The notes under the pieces were generated by a model. It did no database searches. It was not told the DNA's origin and saw only the letters and a list, made by a program, of their open reading frames with translations. 64,000 nt of DNA from Takifugu bimaculatus (taxonomy: Eukaryota > Chordata > Actinopteri > Tetraodontiformes > Tetraodontidae), in the NCBI GenBank assembly GCA_004026145.2, contig CP034994.1, forward strand, positions 9,817,025-9,881,024. The letters run 5' to 3'. The position numbers and the translations under genes were made by a program. Of the stretch, positions 49,000-60,770 are shown piece by piece. Position 1 is the stretch's first letter. Each line of letters opens with the position of its first letter.

Positions 49000-49155
49000 A
49001 AGGTATTTACTTCTTTTTTTTACGATGCTGCCATCTGCCCGCCTTTGGAGAACACCGGGACAACTTGTCGGATGTGGTTTTAGCTCCGCCTCCCGCTTCC
49101 TGATGCCGAAGGTACGCTAGTGCATACTACTTCCGGTTGCAACTTCCGTCTACCT
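49000..49155 (-). promoter_or_regulatory. pfkfb2: Probable pfkfb2 promoter
   Basis: CpG-rich, TATA-less sequence with a GC box (GCTCCGCCTCCCGC at about 49083-49096) and two ETS-type sites, minus-strand CCGGAAGT at 49129-49136 and ACGGAAGT at 49142-49149. It lies upstream of pfkfb2 on its strand. CRE-like TGACG half sites occur near 48855-48865. Confidence 0.5.
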
Positions 49156-49314
49156 TTCCAAAATAATTTAAATTTTAAAAAATATTTCACATACCTAGGA
49201 AAAGAAGAAAACACTTTTAGTCCGACAATATTTTAGCAAGGCAAGATTGTATGAAAGTGCAGTTAAATGGGCGCTTGAATATGACGCTACATTGTCTGCG
49301 TAAAACACATATCT

Positions 49315-49332
49315 AGCCAGCGGAGGGCGCTG
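49315..49332 (+). promoter_or_regulatory. CTCF-like motif near the pfkfb2 promoter
   Basis: AGCCAGCGGAGGGCGCTG, about 170 bases upstream of the ETS sites of the pfkfb2 promoter. Confidence 0.45.
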
Positions 49333-49797
49333 TTTCTCAACAGTTCACACACATAAATGATTATTTGTTAATTATCCATGAATATATAAAACCAACACAT
49401 TCCATCAATTTCATTATATCTATTCTATTTGACCCTGAAACAGCAAAAACTTATCAAAAAATGTTTAACTAAGAAACAGAATGATTTCTTAAAAGTGGTA
49501 CATTTGGCTACTAAATTGAAGTTATTATTAGGAACAAGACCATGTTCCTAATATGACCATGTACCAAGGTGGACCAGTTAAATATTTTGCTGAGCTTTGT
49601 TTTATTTAAGCCATAAAACAAAACAATCGAGCACAAAAAAAAGAAAAAAAATGCATCTTTGGGATCACAAATAGGAGTTTCCAGGACTACTATACCTAAG
49701 GTGTAATTCAGAGAATTGAGGTAATTTGTTTAAGACATATCCAAGGAAAACATACATGCATTCCAAAATGGAGTGGCATTCCCTTTTAATTCTACAG

Positions 49798-51014
49798 TTT
49801 ATTTCATACAGAAAATATGCCACATAACTCAATGCAGTCACAATTCATTGTATTCTCTTTAAAGAAGCTAACCTCACAGTGTCTAACTATTACATGTTAA
49901 CATTAAACAAAATCCCCTTTTCTGCAAGATATGTGCTTATATTGGAAAATAATGTTCATCATACAAGATAATCTGGAACTGGAGTTTTTGCTCATTTTCC
50001 TAGCTGGATCTCTAGGAGGGTAAAGTGGATGTGTAGCCAGAGCAGGTACAGAAGACAGAATGGGCTTGTCCATTAAGCATCCACGGCTCTATAAATTCTA
50101 GAAATCCCTTTAAACAAAGTATTGCCTCGTCCACACGGTGGATGAAGAGCACATCCACGTCATCTGCCTCCAGGAGGTGCACGCTCTCCTTAACATTTGT
50201 CCATTAGGTAGCCCTTTAAAACTCAGGAAGTACTGGTAAACTGAAAATCCCTGATCAGGTCGGACTCTCTGAAAGATTCAGCGTGGGGGTAAATAAAGGG
50301 ATCTGGCTCTCGACGATGTGAAAAGTGGGACGTTCCACTATCACAGTTGTTAACTGTTGTCCACAGCATCCTGAATGTCCGACACAGATTCAGGTAACTG
50401 GCTAGACCCAAGTTAAGTAGCACTGAAAAAAAATCACAGGATTTTCATACATCTTTACATGTAAGAAGGCCATGCTTTGAGATTACACAGTACAAATAAA
50501 TGTTCTAACCAATACCGATGATTGGCTTGTGTGTAATATTAACTTAGCAGCTAATATTACCATCATAGCATGAATGTTGGATAAAAGACAGCAAAAATGA
50601 TGACCAGGACATGTAGCAAAGGGATGTTTAATGATTTCTTTGGACAATGAAATGCACATGTCCATAATTGATGAAATACAAATAATAAAATAAGAAAACT
50701 AACAGCTAAGTGCTCTGTCAGCATTCCCATTTCAACTTCATTTCTCAAACAGAAAAAGAAATTAAATTAAAAAAAAGTAAAGGTGTCCAGAGTGCCACGC
50801 AATGACTGCCCAGTAGGGGGAGAGCCAGCTCTTACATAAAAAAATAATTACACGAGTCAACCTACACTTGTGCATGAATATTTGCCATGCTCGGTTCCTC
50901 ACGTACCCTTGGCCCTTCCCTTCTAAGAAAACCGAGACATGGAAAATATTCTACTCCCATAATCAAAGTGGCGCAAGTCCAGACAGAGACGGCCTGTCTG
51001 GAGTGACATGAGTG

Positions 51015-51045
<31 letters not shown>

Positions 51046-52748
51046 TAAAAACTACTGACAATGCTGACAATGGAACTAATGATCAGATTTTTTCCTTTTA
51101 AAAAAAAATCACTTAAAAAAACCTTTAAATGCGAGTGAAAGATTGATCACTGCCATGTTGGCACCATATAAATTTCCTTGCAGCACCATAGTTGTAATTA
51201 CAGAAGTCAAGACGCGTTTCAGTTCACTTCATTTTAGATGCACCTCCTAAAACACGCCGCATGACATTTAAACAATAATAACAGATGTACCACAGATCTT
51301 CTTTCTCCAAAAGTGGGTGGGAGTTCAAGCTGCTAGAGAGTGGTGGAAACTTCACTACGGCAAAATGCACCAAAGCACATTTTCCTCATTACTGAATACA
51401 TATCTGATCATATGCCAATGGCTCGGAACATTTGGTTCATAATTTTATGCTTGCGTAATAAATAATCCATAGTGGTTTGTACAAGTTTGAGTCTTTGACC
51501 TGAGTTTTGAGTCATTTCAAGGGCAGTCAGTTCAAAATTAACAATCATCCTTCGTGGCGAGAAAGTCTGAAAACGCTAATTGAATAATCTAAAACAATGT
51601 ACCATCTGTATTATTGGCTCCAATATTATTTCATTATTGCTTTGTTTTCCGCGTCCTGTCCAGTAGCGAGCGCACCCCCACCCTAACGCACAGTCTGCTG
51701 AATGGGAATGCCATAAAGTGATGGATGTTGGTCCTGTTGGTCCTCTACATCCCACCAGGATGCAGTGAAAGATCAGAATGACTGGGAAGGAAAAGGAGGG
51801 AGAACTTGATCTGGGATGAATGGAAAGTGCACTGATCAAGTCGACGTGGGCTGTAAAATGCATACGTTTCATACATTCCTCTGTAGCCTGCTGGCTCGGC
51901 AGTCACTCTCACATCGTGTCACAAACACGAGTCAACATAAGACTTAAGGATGGGTCTCCACAGGCAGACTGTGTAGTGTGCATTTGTGAAAAAGGAGTGT
52001 GAGGTGGAGTGAATGATTGCATCAAGTGCTAATATATTATGACAATACGTGTACTCAATCTATAAAAAACTACCTCGGTACTGAACACTGACCTCTGTCT
52101 AACAAATAATCTGGTATACAACATTTACAAAATGAACATCGTAATAGTGAGATATCTCTAATATATATGCTACTGCCTTCTTCTGGTTCTCTGATTAACA
52201 CCGCCTGTTAAGATTTTACACACTTAAGCATACACACCGTGCCTGAGTGGCAGTCGAATAGGAACAGAGAACAGGAAGACTCCGTGGACAGCGAGTACAC
52301 CTACATATGTGTCCTGAGTGTGTGAATGGGAGCTCAGTTCATAATCCAGGCAGCCAACTTGCCAGTAGACTCATCAGTGATGGGTGTTTTACGAGAATAA
52401 ACATCCAGGACTCTTCCACTCAGGTACAGGAAGTCCATGTCCACGCACATTTAAGACAGTCCTGAATAGCATACTTTAAGAGATAATTATTATAATCTCA
52501 ATAATAGTAATAATAATGGTAATAACAATAGTGTCATACATCTCTCAGGATGATTGAATCCCATGGCAGGCGGCTGAAGATCTGTGTGTGTTGCCCTGTG
52601 ATCTCCACGCTTCTGTCATCAGCTGTGCTGCGATGAGGGGTCGGCCTCTGTGCATCTGTTGTACTCTGTTCAGATCAGTTTGTGTTTGTGTCGATGAGAT
52701 TCTGAAAGGGTCTGGAGCTGTTCCGCGATGATGGGCGCCGGGCCGATC
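49798..52748 (-). other. dlgap4: dlgap4 3' UTR (extent inferred)
   Basis: About 2.9 kb without coding signal. Minus-strand AATAAA candidates lie at 49798-49803 and 49601-49606. A GA microsatellite (51015-51042) is inside. If correct, dlgap4 ends about 650 bases upstream of the pfkfb2 promoter. Confidence 0.45.
51015..51042. repeat. (GA)14 microsatellite
   Basis: Uninterrupted GA run in the inferred dlgap4 3' UTR. Confidence 0.93.
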
Positions 52749-52973
52749 TCAGAGTCGGGTCTGGGCCTCGGGGACGTAGATTTCGATGCTGTCGGCGCTT
52801 TCTGTGGCGGAGTTCTGTCGTACTGACGCTGCCCGCTTCGCGGCCATCAATCTTTTCCTGGCCTCTTGCCGCTGCTTGTCCACAGCCGAGTCTACGCTCC
52901 TGTCCTTCCCCGTCGACAGCTTGGGCTTTGATGGCTTCTTTGGCACGGACGACGGAAGCTGCTTGTTTTCATC
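52749..52973 (-). CDS. dlgap4: dlgap4 terminal exon with PDZ ligand
   Basis: 74 codons and stop. VPKKPSKPKL, KQRQEARKRLMAAKRAASVR, then NSATESADSIEIYVPEAQTRL region; the last four residues QTRL bind the Shank PDZ domain. Confidence 0.95.
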   Translation of the reverse strand, partial: DENKQLPSSVPKKPSKPKLSTGKDRSVDSAVDKQRQEARKRLMAAKRAASVRQNSATESADSIEIYVPEAQTRL

Positions 52974-55900
52974 CTGAGGATAAATCAAGAGGGCAAAATG
53001 ATAAAACATCCTGTGGTGCTACAATTCAGTTAACGTCCTCATCTTTATTACACCAACAGATAGTAAAATATTAAATATTTCAGATGCTCAACATATGGAC
53101 AGCAGCTGCATACTACAAGCGAGGTAAATATTAGTCAGGTTTCAGCCAAGCAAAATAAATCTATCACACATGGATTCCAAATTAAGCAGATGGAGGCTGA
53201 CAAAGTAAAAATTAAGATTAATATTAGTGTTCATGACGTGCCAGAAAAGACAGAAGGTTGTGAGATCATCGTGCTAAAGCTAAAACCTCTCAGTATAGAT
53301 TCTGTTACAGGACTAGCGTTCTCAAACCCTAAAGGTTTTACATTTAAATTTCCTGACAAACTTTACCTTCTTCTGCAGTTTCTCAGGAAGTTGCCAGTTG
53401 TTGGTTTTAAGGTGGTAAAGCTCATCAAACTTATTGCTGATGTCTTCTATAGAGAGCTGAAGCAGATCCCAGAACCCTGCCAGGTCCTGTGCTGTTGGTC
53501 GTGGGTTGGCGTTTATGTTCTACAAAAATGTGGACATAGGCAACATCTCGATGACTAGACAAGAGGCCTGAAGGCACTAAAGCTCCAGCAGAAAGGTGCT
53601 TAAGGGGAAAAGATGAAGGTAACACTGAATCGCTGACCAGCAAAAAAACTCACCAAGTTCTCGTTGCAGAGACCTCTGAACTGCTCGAACTTCTGTGAGA
53701 TGAGAAGCTGAGCGCTTCCTACTGCAGAGCGGGTCATTCCCAGCACTAAAAAAGAAGCAAGAGTTAGCAGAAAATGACAGAAACTAGCTGAGCAGTGAAG
53801 GAACAGCAGCAAGACATTCCAGGATGGAGTCCTGTAAATAAATGTTGTACGTCAACATATTTCCTGACAGTAAAATACTTTCGCAGATGTGATATACTAA
53901 AATCAAATCACTGCTCAGACATTCTCCGCCTAATATTTGCATATAAATGGGAATTCATAATTCAGGTCCCCAGAAAGGAAGAGGAGTGACGAAGGCTCTG
54001 TAGTTTGACTGCTTCTCATTTATCCATATTTAAGGCACCATGGAGATAAATGAGCTTAAAGGCCTTTGTGGTATTCTGGGCTAAGAAAGAATAAAAATAT
54101 TCTGCTCTGGCTCCATTACAGCTAAAATAAAGCTTACTCAAACGCTAATGAGCTGCAGGAGCCACTTTTCCCCGTTGTTCAGAGTCATCACAGAGGAGAT
54201 CCGATTCCAAGGTGTGTCTCTTACCCTCCTCGGAGAGCTTATTGTCTTTGGTCTCCTGTTCCATCTGTTGACACCATCCCTCCATGCGTGCCGTTTCCGC
54301 CCGAAGAAGCTTGAGGAACCAGTTTCCATCTCGGGGACAAGCTGGCGTGGCCTGAACGCCGTCTCCATGAGTGCTGCAGTTTCCGGCGTCCAGGCTGGGG
54401 ATCGGGTGGCGGGAGCGAGGAGGGATCTAAAGCTGGGTCCAGACTGTCTGCTGGAGAGGCTGATATCCTAGATGCTGCAGAAGCGTTTTTAATTGGCTGC
54501 TGGTCCGTGGGTTTCTCTGGTTTGCTGGGTGCAGTGTTATTGGATGTCTGGCTGGTGCAGTTTGTCGTGTTTTTCTCTGTGGGTGTGGTATCCTGGGACT
54601 CCTTCAGCTCGGTCTCTGTATTCTGTCTCGAGGCCATGCTGTTATCCCGGCTCAGACTGCAAAGACAAGCAAACACCAGCTTCTGACAGACGTCGCAAAC
54701 GTGACACAAACAGGCACAAACACCATCTTCAGGGGTAACATGCGGCGGAAGTCCTGCTGTCAAACTAATGTGATTAAAGCAAATTACGGAGGACTGGAAA
54801 TGTTTAGCTAAAGCCGGTCAGCATCAGAAGGCGACAGGTCTGCTGTGCTGCTAGCAGGATGATCGTGAATCCATCTTTTACATTCTTGAAATCATCAGAA
54901 CAAAGAACGTTATTTTAGCTATAAATTAAAGTGTTGAAGATGAAGGAAAGGTGCATTTACACCAACTGTGATTTCTGTGAGTAAAACTGAGCGTGTTTTC
55001 ATTGCATTAGTGCTCCAGCGTGCCTGTCACTAATTAAATAAAGCCTTCTCCAGGAAGCAGACACCATTTCCCTCCTGTGGGAAGGTGTTTGATCTTTCAG
55101 TAATTAAGCCTCAGCACCATCAATCCCATATGTAAAAATACTTTCACTTTTGAGGTATAAAATCAGGTTCATGGAATCCAGTTTTTTTTTTAGCTTGATG
55201 CCTTTCTTGATCTTGCTTTAAAATAAAATAAACCTAGACATATCTAACACAGCATTCTTGATGTTCTGCGGGTACATTAAAGACTTACGGCCTTCCGTTC
55301 TCCACTTGAACTCCGATGGACTGAAACTTCAGAGGTGTGATTAAAGGTTGTGCTTCCTCTTTTAACACCGGCAAAACACAATCCACCTAAATATAACAGG
55401 GTAAACATTACAAACTGTGTAGTACCATTCCCCCCTGTGATGCATGATTTAAAAAGGACTGGCAAACTACCTGAACGCCTATAGAGGACAGCTTCCTCCT
55501 GGGGGCAGTTGGGGGCTGATCTAGAGTCACACAGATGCTGACAGTGTCATTGTGGGGCCGGGCAGAGGTGGTGGCTGTGGTGACAGTGATGGTGGGAGGG
55601 AGCTCACGGGGTGCTGGAACAGGGGGTACGGAGGGTGCAGCGGGTGGGGGGGCAACTTCAGGAAAAGGGGCTGGTGAAGGCTTGGACCCCTGAGCCAGAC
55701 CACCTGTGCGGATGCTACAGAGGCTGTCAGAGGAGTTGCTGCGGCCTGACTGGCTGTTGGCCTCGCTCCCCCGGTCCTGCTGGTCAAGGTACGTGTCTTG
55801 AGCCGACTCGGTGCTGCTCTGCGCCGTTACCGAGATGAGGGGCTTGGACGTACCGCGAGGTGGGACTGGAGGAGGAGCCTTCCTGCTGCTGACTGCAGTC

Positions 55901-58900
55901 AGAAACGGAAGAAAGAGGGAAAAACAGAAGAAAACTGAGGTCAGCATTAGAAAGCAGCTGGCATGGAGAGGGTTGTGTGTTAAAACCATATGCCAAAAGA
56001 CAAACGTGGACTTTGGTGCCTCCCAGACTGTGCTTAACGCTACATTTGCACTTCCTGTTTACTTAGAGCTCCGCTGACATCATTCTGTCTCCAGGGATCA
56101 TCCTTATCATGACACACCTTCAGCTATGTGCCTCAGGGGACAGTCAACCAGGCTACCAGGAAGCGTTAACCACAGGACGTGGGAATACCCTCAGGCGGGT
56201 TACTTTTATTTTTCCTCCTCGGTCAAACCAATGGCCCCATTCTGCTATGGTTTTTAGCAGATGTAGTCAAGAGCTCCTGTAGCTCTTCCACACCAGAGTC
56301 TGGTGTTTACAGAAGGAATTGTTCCAGACTGGGCGAATCGGCTGGCCGCCATCCATTTTTTTGTTTATTTCCTTATATTCATGGTTCTCCTCGATAAGGA
56401 AACGCTATGGTTCTAAGTTATTTCTCCTCTCACTTCATTCAGATATGCTTTTCCTCTTGTATTGTTTTATTGTGTAAAACTTCTGGGTGTTTTGCTATAA
56501 ACTTATTGCCAAGATTTATGAATACAAAGGGGATTTGAGTCCTGAAATCATAAAACAAATCTTGTGAACGCTCTAAAGAGCATATAATGGAAATGATGTA
56601 CAGTTTAAATATACGTGCGACAACCAACATTAATCAATTGAAGTGAGAAATACACAAATGCTGACTAAGATAAGCAGTCGGGACAGACAGTCTGACTCAG
56701 GGATAAGGAATCTGACCGGTGCCTCTTTTTCCTGCCTCCGTTTGAAAGGCAGGACTTCTGATAAATTACATGATGTGATGTCGACTACATCATTACAGCG
56801 TGAAGCATCAACAACCAAGGCCCCTCTGAGGGAGCGGCCACTTTTCCTTTTCTTTTTTTTTTTTAACAGTGAAAACTGCAAAACAAAAAGTGGACAAATT
56901 TCTGACATACATGATGGATGACACACTTATCTGGAACTGGCCAAATAAGAAAGCTTTTCAAGGGTAACCCCCCCCCCCCTCCTTCCAGTAGCGGTTTCAT
57001 TTCACATAGCAACACAACAGCCTATAATTGTGAGAGCTGTGCCACTGACTCACAGCACCAGTAAAGCCCTCATTAAATCCCACCAACATACACAAACTGG
57101 GCCATAGAATCTACTCCACATGCTTCAGGAGGTGGACCCTGACCTGTCGCGACGTTATCAGCCAACAACTGAGCATTTATTCGCTGACAATAGGACACAC
57201 ACGGTGGTGTTCATAGCACAGATGCACAACATTCCCCGAGTTCATTAGTGTCTGTGTCTCAACACATTCGCTGTGTCGGAAAGGTTTGGACATTTTCCAC
57301 AGTTCACTTTGGAATGGTATGATTTCAGATAGTGTATAACAAAGAGTCTTCAGTCATTTAGAACTGGGCTAACTGGAGATTAGCTGCACAGAGACCACGG
57401 TACAGTGACGGCTGGCTCCATATCCTTAACCAAATGGCACGGTGCCAAACTGTGATTAGGAGATAGATAAGCTGCCCAGATCCTGGGTTTCTGTGGCAGG
57501 ATAAGCTAATAAACCTCAGCTGTAACCATTTATTACACCTCATGCGCAGCGCTCCAAATTAAAGACTGTTCAGTTAAGATGATGTGGAGAACGTGGCTGA
57601 CACAGTAGGTTAGAGATGATAACGGGAGGTGATAACCAGGCTCACTCCTGTTTCTCAGTGTGAAATAAAACCACCAACTTAAACAACACTTTTCTCAGTC
57701 GCCAGCAACTTGACTTTGTTGACACATGAGCTTTTTTGTGTTTTGAGATTACACAAATTTCCCCACAACTGAAGCCATTCTTGTGTATTTAGAACCACTG
57801 CTGAGCCAACGTCTCGCAATCACGTGAGCGGAGCATTTTACAGGCGCGCAGCATCACACTGCAACAAGCCCAAGCCCATCGTGGCGGAATCTGCACTCAT
57901 GTTTGAGAGAGTCTGGGGCTTATGGTTAAACTTTGCCTAAACGGATGCCACAGTTGTGTCCCGTGGTTCCGTTTCCGCAGTTCATTCCATCCACACATCG
58001 ATTCCCACCCGTCTCAGGGGCAGAAAAGCATTGACCCCCCCAATATGCATCTTGTTTTTAACAGACCGGAGGTGTGCAAATGGTCTAAATGGAGTAGATT
58101 TCCAGCTTTGGTACAACAAACAACATTTTTCTGGAGGTTTTTCCCCCCAACACATGATTACTGACAGAAACAAGTGAAAGAAGGCTTCAGAAGTCAGTCA
58201 TGGGCAGACAGACACACAGCTGTAGGTTAGTAGATGATACGGTTTGTCCACACAACATGGTGTGGGAAAATTGAACTGAAAATCACTATAAAACACACAA
58301 ATGCATTACAACATCTCTTTCTCACCCATTCCGCTTCAACGGTTGATACCTACTAAATAAATCCAAACTATGATTTCCTCCATGCATAAATGAGGTTGAG
58401 GATTCTTATATGCTGCACGGGATCTCATATCTATATGGTGGGTCCGGTCTAGGCGACAGTCTAATCAGCGGACACGTCCGCACGTGGCAAGGTGAGCAGG
58501 TGACGCGCCGCACCTTAGCACCTTTCGTACAATTATGTATTCATCATAGACATTTTTAAAATACCACAACCAGAAAAATCTGAACGAACCAGAATGGAGG
58601 TTCTGGGGAGTCGGAGCCAAGTAAAGTTGGAACCTGCTCCAGAAACCGAATTGTGTCAATAATAACAGAGTTGTCAACGCCGCCCCCAGTTTGCACGGTT
58701 CCCCATTTTTGTTTGCAAGTCAGGTGATGTCAACTTTGGAGCGAAGCGTAGAAATGTGAAAGAACGGGCCTCGACAATGAGTAAAGACACCAAACTGTCT
58801 GATGTTGACTTTCCTCTGAGGTCATGGCCGCTTCACCCATTCAGTCAAGAGATGACCTCATCGACGACGGCGAGGAAGAGTGTGTAACACAGTGAGTGGA

Positions 58901-60705
58901 AGAGTGTGTAATACAGTGAGAGGAAGAGTGTGTAATACAGTGAGTAGGAAGAGTGTGTAATACAAAGAAGGGAGGATGACTCACGGGCCCTCCATGGCAA
59001 CGCAGACAAACACCATGCAATGGCAGATGTTAGAGACAGTGAACACACCTGGTGGTTGAAATGAACCTCATACAATGCCGGAGGAATATCACTCTACAAG
59101 ATGGATTATCTGTACCGCCCAAAATGTCTGTAAAGGTGTAGGTGAGGTTAACTAGCAGTTACTGGCTAGGGTATAAAATACAGGTGGATGACCCAAGTTA
59201 TGATGGTCGTTATTTTTTTAGAATGATGGATGTAAACCTGTAAAAAAAAAGGAGGAGATCCGTGCAAAGACACCAAATTTAAAGAGCAGAGGAATGAAAA
59301 TGCCTTGACACCGGTTTGTATGTGATCCGATTGGCCAACCACGCCGTGAATCATGCTTCCTCCATCAGTCACATGTTATATGTGGACTAAGGGGATAATT
59401 GCGTAATCTTAACCCAATTCACTTATTTTCGCCTTTAATCCGATCAAAAGTTAAAGACTGTAGCCGCAATTTGCGCCGGTGACACTCGGCTTCGGCGTTC
59501 AAAAGACGAATCCTCCGGGCTCTGGCCAAAGTTGGGTTGCAGTCTTTGACCGTCAACGTCAACGTTAGCCCGGGTATCTGCAGAAACACCGGTGATCGGA
59601 TCGATTAGCCGAAGTATTCCGGCACCCAAACGCTGATGCTGCTGCCTTTAGCTTCAACGTCGGCACCGACCATTTATCGTATCATAACGCGTGGATAATT
59701 GCGTTAGCCGCGGGCACCGTGCTGTCGATACATACGAGGTAATAAAGAGCCGCGGCTCCCGGGATCGCCCTGTCTGCTTTCCTCCTCCGCGAGAGAAGCA
59801 GCCACATCTACCTGCATCGCCTGCTCGGAAACAACTGGCAGGGTTTCCATCCTCTTTCTCCATCCACGTTAGCTAGCTAACCTACCGCACCATTGACGTT
59901 AGCTCGGGTTAGCCAGCCGCGGCCAGCGAGCTGACAACAATAAACGCTCGGACGTGCGCGCTCGGTCGGGGGAAAAAAACAGAGAAACCTTACTGTGCCA
60001 GGAATGACTGGAAATATCCTTATTTTCTGGCCATTCGTGGGAGACGGACGAGATGCAGACGGGCTACGGTGTCCTGCCGTAAGCGACGCTGTGAAGAAAA
60101 GATTTGTAGTACACGCCCTTGACGACGAGGATTGGAGTCCACGTTTTCTCGTGAATTGCTTGTCGGGAGGTGATTGGTCAGTTCCGCTCATCGATGCTAT
60201 CGGACTTGAACCTGATTGGTCGGTTCTCCTGCGTTACGTTGTTTATGACGCCGCGGGAAACGCACTCAAATCTTGACCTAAATCGCATTCATTGTCCATC
60301 CATTGTTATAATAAGTTCTAGACGTCCGGTTCCTGCTCCGTTATAGAAAAAAAGAGGTTTTCAAACACTGTCTGGGGCGATTAAGATGTTTAAGCACAAC
60401 AATCCTCTTGGGTAAACGCATATTTACTGTTGATAAAATATAGCTAATCTCCAACGGGGGAGTAAAAAAACCAACAAAAAAACAGGTCAGCAGCACATGT
60501 TATTGTCCTGTCAACTGGGAAACATTTTAATAAAAACAATCCTTTAAAAAAAATGGTTACAATGCATTTAAGCATGGAAATAAAGCTTATGATATGCATT
60601 TTACAGTGGTCTGATTCACTGAGGTATTGTTGCCTGCTGTTATTGTTTAGTCTTTGTTCTCCACTTTCCTATTATCAACAAAGCAAAAACGTAAAACAAG
60701 TATTT

Positions 60706-60770
<65 letters not shown>

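Noticed and set aside
49150..52748. YOD1 or another gene between pfkfb2 and dlgap4
   Set aside because: Expected from mammalian synteny, but no OTU-domain motif or other coding pattern was visible; the interval fits a dlgap4 3' UTR.
55277..55465. Alternative short dlgap4 exon starting at 55320
   Set aside because: A nearer acceptor exists, but the one before 55386 restores the conserved VDC...KFQ segment and the same phase.
59995..60276. 93-codon plus-strand frame in the CpG-rich block
   Set aside because: No family resemblance; GC-rich DNA is poor in stop codons, so open frames are expected.
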